Shown here: in pieces, positions 1 through 6,463 of the stretch | How the letters are laid out: the number at the start of each line of letters is the position of its first letter | Numbering within the stretch: the stretch's first letter is position 1 | Source of the DNA: JAIOPA01 sp036522895 | GTDB taxonomy: Bacteria; Eisenbacteria; RBG-16-71-46 | Reading direction: 5' to 3' | DNA: 14,104 nt | NCBI GenBank assembly: GCA_036522895.1 | Contig: DATDEX010000326.1 | Location: 1-14,104 of the forward strand | Translations under genes and position numbers: made by a program | The notes under the pieces: generated by a model | What the model saw: the letters and a program-made list of their open reading frames with translations, nothing else | The model's database searches: none | What the model was told of the DNA's origin: nothing

Positions 1-48
1 CAGCTCGCCCAGCCGCTCGCGGAGCGCGCCGCGCTCGCGCTCGCTCAC
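1..48 (-). CDS. N-terminal fragment of an unidentified protein
   Basis: A GTG at 48-46 overlaps the TGA stop of the methyltransferase gene in a GTGA arrangement typical of translational coupling. It opens a frame that continues to the window edge. The 16 visible residues read MSERERGALRERLGEL, which is strongly charged and probably helical. This is too short to identify a family. The call rests on the overlap and the open frame only. The real start could lie elsewhere, or this could be chance. Confidence 0.4.
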   Translation of the reverse strand, partial: MSERERGALRERLGEL

Positions 49-803
49 GCGTGCCGCTCCGCCACGATCGCGAGCCTCCGGCTCTCGGTCCCGTAGGGCT
101 CGCCGCTCGCGCCGCCCGTCACCTCGGTCACCTCGAGGCCGTGCCGGCGGAGCAACGCCGAGAGCTCGGCGCACGTGTAGGTGCGGAGAAAGAACTGCTT
201 CGTGACCTGCGTGCCGCCGTTCGGGTCGATGAGCAGCTGGCGCGAGGCGACGCGCGAGGGCACGAGCTCGAGCGTGGACTCCTCCATGAGCAGCGCGCCG
301 TCGTCGCGCTGCGTCCACGTGCGCTGCTGGGGGTGGGTCAGGAGCCAGTCGCGGTTCATCATCTCGAGCAGCACGCGGCCGCCGGGGCGGAGCGAGCGGG
401 CCAGCCCCGCGAGCACGCGCTCGTTGTCGTCGTCACCGAAGTAGCCGAACGACGTGAAGTACGAGTACGCGCCATCGAACGCGCGGTCGAACTCGAGCGC
501 GCGCATGTCGCCGGCGCGCCAATCCACGCTCACGCCGGCGGCCTCGGCATCGGCGGCCGCGATTTCGAGGTAGCGCGGATTGAAGTCCACGCCGGTCACC
601 TGGTAGCCGAGTTGCGCCATCCCGATGGCATGACGCCCGACGCCGCACGCCAGGTCCAGCACCTCCCCGCCGGCGGGCACGCGGAGCGAGGCGGCGATGA
701 AGCGCGTCTCGGCTTCCGTGCGCTCGGGGAGGAACTGGGGGCGATAGATTCTGAGGTAGTCGTCATCGAAGAAGGCTACGGGCCATTCGGGCGTGGGCGA
801 CAT
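45..803 (-). CDS. Class I SAM-dependent methyltransferase
   Basis: The 252-residue protein has the Rossmann-type methyltransferase fold. Motif I is EVLDLACGVGR (residues 47-57), the glycine-rich SAM-binding loop. The acidic end of strand 2 is VTGVDFNP (69-76). GDM (98-100) fits the adenine-contact region, FDGAYSYFTSFGYF (109-122) fits motif IV, and LRPGGRVLLE (138-147) is the usual strand before the C-terminal part. Length and order match stand-alone cytoplasmic small-molecule methyltransferases of the Methyltransf_11/25 type. The substrate cannot be read from the sequence. The ATG at 803 gives a full N-terminus. A CTCCTC (GAGGAG on the coding strand) lies 13 nt upstream, rather far for a ribosome-binding site. 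It is probably transcribed from its own promoter at 845-874 and overlaps the next gene downstream by 4 nt. Confidence 0.88.
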   Translation of the reverse strand: MSPTPEWPVAFFDDDYLRIYRPQFLPERTEAETRFIAASLRVPAGGEVLDLACGVGRHAIGMAQLGYQVTGVDFNPRYLEIAAADAEAAGVSVDWRAGDMRALEFDRAFDGAYSYFTSFGYFGDDDNERVLAGLARSLRPGGRVLLEMMNRDWLLTHPQQRTWTQRDDGALLMEESTLELVPSRVASRQLLIDPNGGTQVTKQFFLRTYTCAELSALLRRHGLEVTEVTGGASGEPYGTESRRLAIVAERHA

Positions 804-844
804 TTCGTTCTTCAGTCTCCTCGGTCTTGGCGGCTGGATCTGTG

Positions 845-874
845 ATTCTAGCGGTCTCGACTCGTGCTTGTCGT
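845..874 (-). promoter_or_regulatory. Candidate promoter of the methyltransferase gene
   Basis: On the minus strand, ACGACA (874-869) and TAGAAT (850-845) are separated by 18 nt. The -10 matches the sigma-70 consensus at 5 of 6 positions and the -35 at 4 of 6. The predicted leader is about 35 nt. The -35 lies directly beside the left arm of the inverted repeat at 876-1025. Found by eye only. Confidence 0.35.
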
Positions 875-875
875 C

Positions 876-1025
876 GCAGGGGAGGGAGGGGAGCGTGACT
901 GAGGGGAACGCTCGGCCCAGCCATCCATGGCTGGGCCTCCCTGACGCGCGTTTAACGGCCTCCGGCAGTCCCTGCCTCCGGCCTACGCGCGACTCCCCTC
1001 AGTCACACTCCCCTCCCTCCCCTGC
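876..1025. repeat. Nested 150-bp inverted repeat with G-rich arms
   Basis: The outer arms are 876-907 and 994-1025. They pair at 31 of 32 positions; the single mismatch is C894 with A1007. Each arm carries the run GGGGAGGGAGGGG on one strand followed by GTGACTGAGGGG, so each strand bears one copy of a four-G-run motif. The 86-nt interior holds two more hairpins. The first has perfect 11-bp arms, GGCCCAGCCAT at 914-924 and its complement at 927-937. The second is GGCC-tcc-GGCAG / CTGCC-tcc-GGCC at 957-983, with a symmetric internal loop. The whole would fold as an outer stem with two branches, as RNA or as a DNA cruciform. No transposase, no convincing target-site duplication and no U-tract were seen. 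It could be a REP/MITE-like element, a helicase transcript 3' structure, or a structured RNA. Confidence 0.8.
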
Positions 1026-1156
1026 TCGGCGCTAACCGCTCGGCGGCGCGTTCTCGCCCGACCCGCCCGATTCGATCGCTGTTCCCGGTTCTCCGAAACG
1101 CCGACCGACGCGCTTCACCCTGGCCCTCCGCGGGGGCGAACGGCGAAGAAGAATCG

Positions 1157-3568
1157 CTACTTCCCCAACCACCGCTGGAGCAGGAATCTGGCGGCGTCCT
1201 TGGTGGGGATCTCTCTGGTGTTCTTGATGCCGTCCCAGTCTTGTTGTTGGGCGGGGCGGAGGACGGGGAGGCCGACGCAGGCGGGGCAGCCGTCGCCGCA
1301 GGGGCAGCCCTCGAGGTGCGCGAGCGCGGCCTCGGCGAGCTCGTCGAGCCTCGACCAGCCCTGCTCGGCGAATCCGAGCCCGCCGGGATACCGGTCGAAC
1401 AGGAACAGCGTCGGCCTCCCGGTGTTGGCCGAATCGAGCATCCCGCCGAGGTCCATCGGGTCGCACATCGCCATCAGCGGGAGGAGCTGCACGAACAGGT
1501 TGCGAACGCCGCTCAGCGCCTCCCAGGGATTCAAGCCGGCCTGGGCGAGTGAGCGCGTCGTGTCCTCGTTGGGGGCGAGCCAGAGCCCGGCCGTCTCGAG
1601 CGTGAGGCGCGGCAGCTCGAGCGGGTGATAGCCGATCGCGTCGAGCGAGCGGTAGCGGATCTTCTTGAACGCCACCGTCTGCCAGCTGTACGTGAGCTCG
1701 CCGAAGCGCACGGATTCACCGCCCCACTCGCGGGCGCGGAGCTCGTTCCGGATACGGATGCTCGTATCGAGCACGGGCTGCGTGTAGTAATCCACGGTGC
1801 GTGGTTCCACGCTGGCCACCTTCTGCTCGAGATCGAGGCCGCGCACCCACCAGGTCTCGCCGTCGTGCAGATAGATCGCGTCGGGGTACACGAGCTCGAG
1901 CCCGCTGATCGCGTCGACCGTGCCGATCAGCGCGTTCCCGCGCGAGGCGTCCACGATCGTGTACGTGTCGTCGCTCATGGTGCGAAGCGACACCCGCGCG
2001 CCGGGGAACTCGTTCTTCGACCAGTAGGCGCGGCCGTCGATCACGCGCGTCTCGCCCGCCTCGTCGAGCGCCACGAGCACGTCGCGCATCTGGTCGCCGA
2101 ATGCCGGCTCGTCGGCGTCGCCGACGGGCAGCTCGTAGGCCGCGCATGCCAGCTGCTGCGCCAGGATGTACGGGTTGTGCGGGTCGATGCACGCCGCCTC
2201 GGTGCTGCGGCCGAACAGGTACTCCGGCCGCCGCATGAGGTACTGGTCCACGGTGTCGTTGTACGCGACGAGCACCACCAGCGAAGCGGTTCCGCTCCGG
2301 CCCGCGCGCCCCGCCTGCTGCCAGATGCTCGCCAGCGTCGGCGCCGCGCCCACGAGAATGGCCACGTCGAGCCCGCCCACGTCGATCCCCAGCTCGAGCG
2401 CGTTCGTGCTCACCACGCCGCGCAGCTCGCCCGAGAAGAGCGCCTGCTCGATCGCGCGCCGCTCCTCGGGCAGGTAGCCGCCCCGGTAGGGGCGCAATCG
2501 CTCGTGCAGCGGCGGCAGCGGAGCGGCGAGCCCGTCGCGCGTCTCGCCCGGCAGTCGCGCGCGCGTGCGCTCGAGCTGCTCGCGCGTGTAGCGGTACACC
2601 AGCTCGGCGCTCACGCGCGACTTGGTGAACGCGATCGCCTGCGCGCCCCGCTCGATCAGCCCGGCGAGGAGCTGGCAGCCCTCGACGTTCGAGCTCCGCC
2701 GTTCGACCCGCGTGTCGTCACGGAACGGCGGGTTCCAGAACGCGAAGTGCTTCTCGCCGCGCGGTGCGCCGTCGTCGTCCACGACGACGACGGGCCGCCC
2801 GATGAGCGCGCTCGCCAGCTCGCCCGGATTGCGGATCGTGGCGCTGCAGAGGACGTAGCGGAACTCGCCGCCGTAGTGGCGCACCAGCCGCTCGAGCCGT
2901 CGCAGCACGAGCGCGACGTGACTCCCGAAGATGCCGCGGTACGCGTGCATCTCGTCCACGACCACGTACTTGAGATTGCGGAGGAAGCGCGCCCACCGGG
3001 CGTGCTGCGGGAGGATCCCGGCGTGCAGCATGTCCGGGTTGGAGAGGATGACGTTGGCGCCCTCACGCAGTTTCTTCCGCGTCGTCGCGGCCGTATCGCC
3101 GTCGTAGACGCCCGCGCTCAACACCGCCGAGAGCTGCACGCCGCCCTGCGCGAGACGGGTGACGCTCTTCAACTGGTCCTGCGCGAGCGCCTTGGTGGGA
3201 AACAGGTAGAGCGCGGTCGCCTCCGGCTCCTCGAGCAATCGCTCCAGCGCCGGCAGGTGGAAGCAGAGCGACTTGCCGCTCGCCGTCCCGGTGACGACCA
3301 CGGTATCGCGCCCCGCCCGCAACGCCTCGATCGCGCACACCTGGTGGGTGTAGAGCCGCGTGATGCCCCGCGCCTCGAGCGCCAGGGCGAGCGGCTGCGG
3401 GAGCGGCGGCTGCAACTCCCCGTAGCGCGCCGGTCGCGCGGCAAGCGTTTGCCAGTGAACGAGCGCGCCCCGATTCTCCGGGCGCGCCGCGAACTCGACG
3501 AGCCAGCGCGCGAGCGTCGCGTCCGGTGACGACAGATCCGCTAGAAAATGTGCGGGCGGAACCTGCAT
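1157..3568 (-). CDS. mrfA: MrfA/YprA-type DEAD/DEAH-box helicase with DUF1998 domain
   Basis: This 803-residue superfamily 2 helicase resembles Bacillus subtilis MrfA (YprA) and eukaryotic Hrq1. MrfA acts in repair of mitomycin C damage and unwinds DNA 3' to 5'. Visible motifs are the Walker A GTASGKS (94-100), FPTKALAQDQ (123-132), the Walker B-type DEMH (205-208) inside DEMHAYRGIFGSHVALVLRR, the SAT of motif III (242-244), FTKSRVSAELV in the second RecA lobe, and QQAGRAGR (417-424) as motif VI. The C-terminal half contains the DUF1998 region (FLFDRYPGGLGFAEQ). It ends with a four-cysteine cluster CPCGDGCPAC (Cys755, 757, 761, 764), a probable metal site typical of this family. Length is slightly above B. 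subtilis MrfA. The ATG at 3568 is supported by GAGGTGAG just upstream. The exonuclease partner MrfB is not adjacent; the upstream neighbour is an unrelated secreted protein. Confidence 0.93.
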   Translation of the reverse strand: MQVPPAHFLADLSSPDATLARWLVEFAARPENRGALVHWQTLAARPARYGELQPPLPQPLALALEARGITRLYTHQVCAIEALRAGRDTVVVTGTASGKSLCFHLPALERLLEEPEATALYLFPTKALAQDQLKSVTRLAQGGVQLSAVLSAGVYDGDTAATTRKKLREGANVILSNPDMLHAGILPQHARWARFLRNLKYVVVDEMHAYRGIFGSHVALVLRRLERLVRHYGGEFRYVLCSATIRNPGELASALIGRPVVVVDDDGAPRGEKHFAFWNPPFRDDTRVERRSSNVEGCQLLAGLIERGAQAIAFTKSRVSAELVYRYTREQLERTRARLPGETRDGLAAPLPPLHERLRPYRGGYLPEERRAIEQALFSGELRGVVSTNALELGIDVGGLDVAILVGAAPTLASIWQQAGRAGRSGTASLVVLVAYNDTVDQYLMRRPEYLFGRSTEAACIDPHNPYILAQQLACAAYELPVGDADEPAFGDQMRDVLVALDEAGETRVIDGRAYWSKNEFPGARVSLRTMSDDTYTIVDASRGNALIGTVDAISGLELVYPDAIYLHDGETWWVRGLDLEQKVASVEPRTVDYYTQPVLDTSIRIRNELRAREWGGESVRFGELTYSWQTVAFKKIRYRSLDAIGYHPLELPRLTLETAGLWLAPNEDTTRSLAQAGLNPWEALSGVRNLFVQLLPLMAMCDPMDLGGMLDSANTGRPTLFLFDRYPGGLGFAEQGWSRLDELAEAALAHLEGCPCGDGCPACVGLPVLRPAQQQDWDGIKNTREIPTKDAARFLLQRWLGK

Positions 3569-3570
3569 GG

Positions 3571-3578
3571 CTCACCTC
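3571..3578 (-). promoter_or_regulatory. Ribosome-binding site of the helicase gene
   Basis: GAGGTGAG on the minus strand lies 2 nt before the ATG at 3568, with its GAGG core about 6 nt away. It supports this start codon. Confidence 0.7.
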
Positions 3579-3651
3579 GGGACCGGGCGTGGCGCGGCGG
3601 GTATGAGGATCGGGTCGGGGGCGCGCGTCGGCGCCAACTGCACGGATGGGC

Positions 3652-3682
3652 AGTATAGTCCACCCTACCGGGCGCGCGTCCA
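3652..3682 (-). promoter_or_regulatory. Candidate promoter of the helicase gene
   Basis: The minus strand has TATACT (3657-3652), a good -10 matching 5 of 6 positions. A weaker -35, TGGACG (3682-3677), lies at a long 19-nt spacing. It falls between the stop of the FG-GAP gene (3705) and the helicase start and would give a leader of about 75 nt. The AT-rich hexamer stands out in very GC-rich surroundings. Confidence 0.4.
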
Positions 3683-3704
3683 GCCCGATCGTATCCCCCG
3701 GCCG

Positions 3705-6209
3705 CTATCGCGAGACGATCAGCTTCCGGACCCGGACCTCATCGCCGGCCCGCGCTCGTACGAGGTAAGACCCGCTGCGGACGAACGCCCCGGATCGATC
3801 CCGGCCGTCCCACTCGATGGCGTGCGGCCCGGCGTCGAACACCACGCCCGGCACCAACGCCCGCACCAGCCGGCCGGCCACGTCGAAGACCTCGATCCTC
3901 ACCTTGCGGGCCGCGGGCAGGGCAAAGCCGATCTCGCTCGTCCCGCTCGCCGGGTTCGGCCTCGGCGAGAGGAGCTCGAATGCCGCAGGGAGCGCTGGCG
4001 GCGGGCCGGGGAGGGGGTTCACCCCTCCCGTATTGACCAGCACGGAGATCGTATTCGAGCCGCCATTCGCGACCACGAGGTCGGGACGGCCGTCGCCATT
4101 CAAGTCTCCGGGGGCCACCGAGAACGGCGAGTCGCCTGTTCCGTAGTCGGTTTTCGGCCCGAACTTGCCGGCGCCGGTGCCGAGCAATACCGAGACGGTG
4201 TTCGCGAACGAGTTCGCCAGCGCCAGGTCGGCCTTCCCGTCGCCGTTCAGGTCCGCGATCACGACCGAGACGGGATCGCTCCCGGTCGCGAACTCGCCCC
4301 GGCCGGAGATGGTGCCGTCGCCGTAACCCAGCAGCGTCGTCACCGTGTTGGACTTCTCGTTCGCGACCGCGATGTCCGGGTTCCCTTCGCCCGTCAGGTC
4401 GCCGATCGCCACCGCGGCGGGCGCGAACCCCGTGCCGAATTGGAATCTTCCGGCTAACCCGCCGCTCCCGTTCCCGAATATCACTGCGACCGTGTTGGAG
4501 AGGAGATTGGTCTCGACCACGTCCAGCTTTCCATCCTTGTTGAAATCGCCGAGCGCCACCGAACAGGGCCCGGCTCCGGTGCCCACATCGGTCTTCACGC
4601 CGAACGTTCCGTCACCATTGCCGAGGAGCACCGAGAGGGTGTTGGCGTAGAAGTTCGCAACCACCAGGTCGGGCTTTCCATCCCGGTTGAGATCGCCAAT
4701 CGCCCCGGCGAGGGGAAAGTTTCCCGTCGTGAAGTCGCGCTTCGCGCCGAACGTGCCGTCGGCGTTCCCGATCAGCACCGAGACGGTGTTGGTGCCGGTG
4801 TTTCCCACCACGAGCTCGGCGATTCCGTCGCCGTTGAGATCGCCGGCCGCCACGAACGCGGGGGAGTTCCCCGTGGCCAGGGCGGTCCTCGCCTCGAACG
4901 TGCTGTTGCCGTGACCGAGCAGCACCGAGAGCTCGTCCGAGGCGAAGTTGGCGACCGCGAGATCCAGCTTTCCATCCCGGTCCAAGTCGGCGATCGCCAG
5001 GGAGACGGGCCGGGAGCCCGTGCCGTACTCGAGGTTCGCGCCGAACGTGCCGTCGCCGTTCCCGAGCAGGAGCGAGATCGCGTTCGAGACCTGATCCGCC
5101 AGCACCAGGTCGCCTCGTCCGTCCCCGTTGATGTCGCCGAGCGCCATCGACGACGGCCGAAAGCCCGTGCCGAACGACCCGTTCGCCGCCAGCGTGCCGT
5201 TCGCGCGGCCGAGGAACACCGAGACCGAGTCGGCCAGGTAGTCCGCCACCGCCACGTCGGCTCGCCCGTCCTGGTTCAAGTCCCCGATCACGAGCGAGAT
5301 GGGGTACGCGGCGGTCGGGTAGTCGTTCTGCGTGCCGAACGTGCCGTCGCCCACGCCGGGAAACACCGACAGGGTCTTGGAACCCTCGTTCGCCACCGCG
5401 AGGTCCGGCTTCGCGTCCCCATTCAGGTCGCCGATCGCCACCGAGAACGGGTTCACGCCCGTCGTGCGCTCGGTCTCGGCACCGAACGTTCCGTCGCCGT
5501 TGCCGAGGAGCACGGAGACCGTGTTGGAGGTCGCGTTGGCCACGGCGAGATCGAGCTTTCCATCCCCGTTCAAGTCGCCGACCGCCACCGAGACCGGGTC
5601 GATCCCGGTGGCGAAATCGCGCTTCGGGCCAAACTGCCCGGCGCCGGTGCCGAGCAGCACCGAGACCGAGTTCGAGCGCTCGTTCGCCACGACGAGATCG
5701 GGCAGGCCGTCGCCGTTCAACTCGACGATCGTGACGAAGAACGCGGCATTCGCGGTGACGTAGTCCTGCTTCGGCGCGAACGTGCCATCGCCGTTCCCGA
5801 GCAGCACGGAAACGGTGTTGGAGCTCAAGTTCGCCGCGACCAGGTCGGGGAAGCCGTCTGCGCTCACGTCGCCGATCGCGACCGAGATCGGCCCGTTCCC
5901 CGCGGCGAACTCATGCTTCTCGCCGAACGTTCCGTCACCCTTGCCGAGCAGCACGGAGAGCACGCTCGACGACTGATTCGCCGCCACCAGGTCGAGGTTC
6001 CCGTCGCCGTTCAGGTCGCCGGTCGCGACCGCGAACGGCCGGTTCCCGGTATCGAACGAGAGATAGGCCGCGGTAAAGAGCGGGGCCGCGCGCGTCGCCC
6101 CCGGGGAGGCCGCCACGACCACCAGCGCGAGCAGCGCGAACATGCTGAGGCGGAGCGGGGACTCGGCCGGCTCGCGGAGACAGCGTGTGGAGGTGCCGAG
6201 GTCGATCAT
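3705..6209 (-). CDS. Secreted FG-GAP/VCBS repeat protein with FlgD-like C-terminal domain
   Basis: This is an exported protein of 834 residues from the ATG at 6209. A hydrophobic segment, MFALLALVVVAASPGATRAA (23-42), looks like a signal peptide with a long n-region. Starting at the ATG at 6143 would give a shorter, more usual signal, and neither start has a clear ribosome-binding site. Residues 55-729 are fourteen FG-GAP/VCBS repeats of 49 residues. Each carries a DxNxDGxxD-type loop (such as DLNGDGKLDL), a known Ca-binding pattern, and a SVLLGNGDGTF-like segment. Such repeats form beta-propeller blades. A proline-rich linker (730-742) leads to a FlgD-Ig/T9SS-type tail (743-834) with PNP, VFDVAGRLVRAL, IEWDGRD, SGSYLVRARAG and a terminal RKLIVSR. 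The likely role is extracellular or surface binding; no ligand or enzymatic activity can be inferred. The open frame extends upstream to 8027, but that part is a shadow of the neighbouring gene. Confidence 0.88.
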   Translation of the reverse strand: MIDLGTSTRCLREPAESPLRLSMFALLALVVVAASPGATRAAPLFTAAYLSFDTGNRPFAVATGDLNGDGNLDLVAANQSSSVLSVLLGKGDGTFGEKHEFAAGNGPISVAIGDVSADGFPDLVAANLSSNTVSVLLGNGDGTFAPKQDYVTANAAFFVTIVELNGDGLPDLVVANERSNSVSVLLGTGAGQFGPKRDFATGIDPVSVAVGDLNGDGKLDLAVANATSNTVSVLLGNGDGTFGAETERTTGVNPFSVAIGDLNGDAKPDLAVANEGSKTLSVFPGVGDGTFGTQNDYPTAAYPISLVIGDLNQDGRADVAVADYLADSVSVFLGRANGTLAANGSFGTGFRPSSMALGDINGDGRGDLVLADQVSNAISLLLGNGDGTFGANLEYGTGSRPVSLAIADLDRDGKLDLAVANFASDELSVLLGHGNSTFEARTALATGNSPAFVAAGDLNGDGIAELVVGNTGTNTVSVLIGNADGTFGAKRDFTTGNFPLAGAIGDLNRDGKPDLVVANFYANTLSVLLGNGDGTFGVKTDVGTGAGPCSVALGDFNKDGKLDVVETNLLSNTVAVIFGNGSGGLAGRFQFGTGFAPAAVAIGDLTGEGNPDIAVANEKSNTVTTLLGYGDGTISGRGEFATGSDPVSVVIADLNGDGKADLALANSFANTVSVLLGTGAGKFGPKTDYGTGDSPFSVAPGDLNGDGRPDLVVANGGSNTISVLVNTGGVNPLPGPPPALPAAFELLSPRPNPASGTSEIGFALPAARKVRIEVFDVAGRLVRALVPGVVFDAGPHAIEWDGRDRSGAFVRSGSYLVRARAGDEVRVRKLIVSR
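4023..6047 (-). repeat. Fourteen 147-bp coding repeats (FG-GAP/VCBS array)
   Basis: Thirteen complete repeats of exactly 147 bp (49 codons) run without insertion or deletion from 6047 to 4137. A shorter fourteenth repeat runs to about 4023. Each contains the loop DLNGDG or a variant and ends in a (T/A)G(T/A)-like junction before the next G-N-x-P start. The decamer ctttccatcc (plus strand) recurs in register at 4527, 4674, 4968 and 5556, all multiples of 147 apart. It encodes D-G-K with GGA and AAG codons, which suggests spread by internal duplication. Confidence 0.92.
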
Positions 6210-6463
6210 GCGCGCCTGTTCTCGCGGGTGGCGAAGGGTCTTCGGGGCCATCGGCCCGGGGTGGGGCGACCGAGCGCGTCGCCCGCGGGCCCGGTGGGAG
6301 GATCCGCCCCGAGCGCGGCCACGAGCCGGGCCGGCGCCCGTGACCTTCGGGCCGAGCCTAGCACCCCCGCCGGGGACGCCGGACCGAAATCTTCCCGCCG
6401 CCCGGGCCCGCGTTCGGCGGCCGGGAGCGGACGACGCAGACGTCGGGCCCGGAGCGTTTCGGC

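Larger units (their letters stand above)
804..1156. other. Intergenic region between helicase and methyltransferase genes
   Basis: These 353 nt lie between the helicase stop and the methyltransferase start. They hold the candidate promoter (845-874) and the 150-bp inverted repeat (876-1025). From 1026 to 1156, next to the helicase stop, I see only GC-rich sequence with no convincing gene, terminator or RNA. Short open frames here are unsupported. Confidence 0.7.

Noticed and set aside
876..1025. Inverted repeat as a complete insertion sequence or as a classical terminator
   Set aside because: It encodes no transposase and no clear target-site duplication was found. Neither strand has a T-run after the stem, so neither specific label was given.
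1625..3529. Open frame of 634 codons on the plus strand
   Set aside because: It lies entirely opposite the helicase, whose motifs are intact and which has a ribosome-binding site. The antisense product is Arg/Ala/Leu-rich with no recognisable motif.
4023..6047. Regular 147-bp period considered as a CRISPR array or satellite
   Set aside because: The period is coding and each unit encodes an FG-GAP repeat. There are no short identical repeats with unique spacers.
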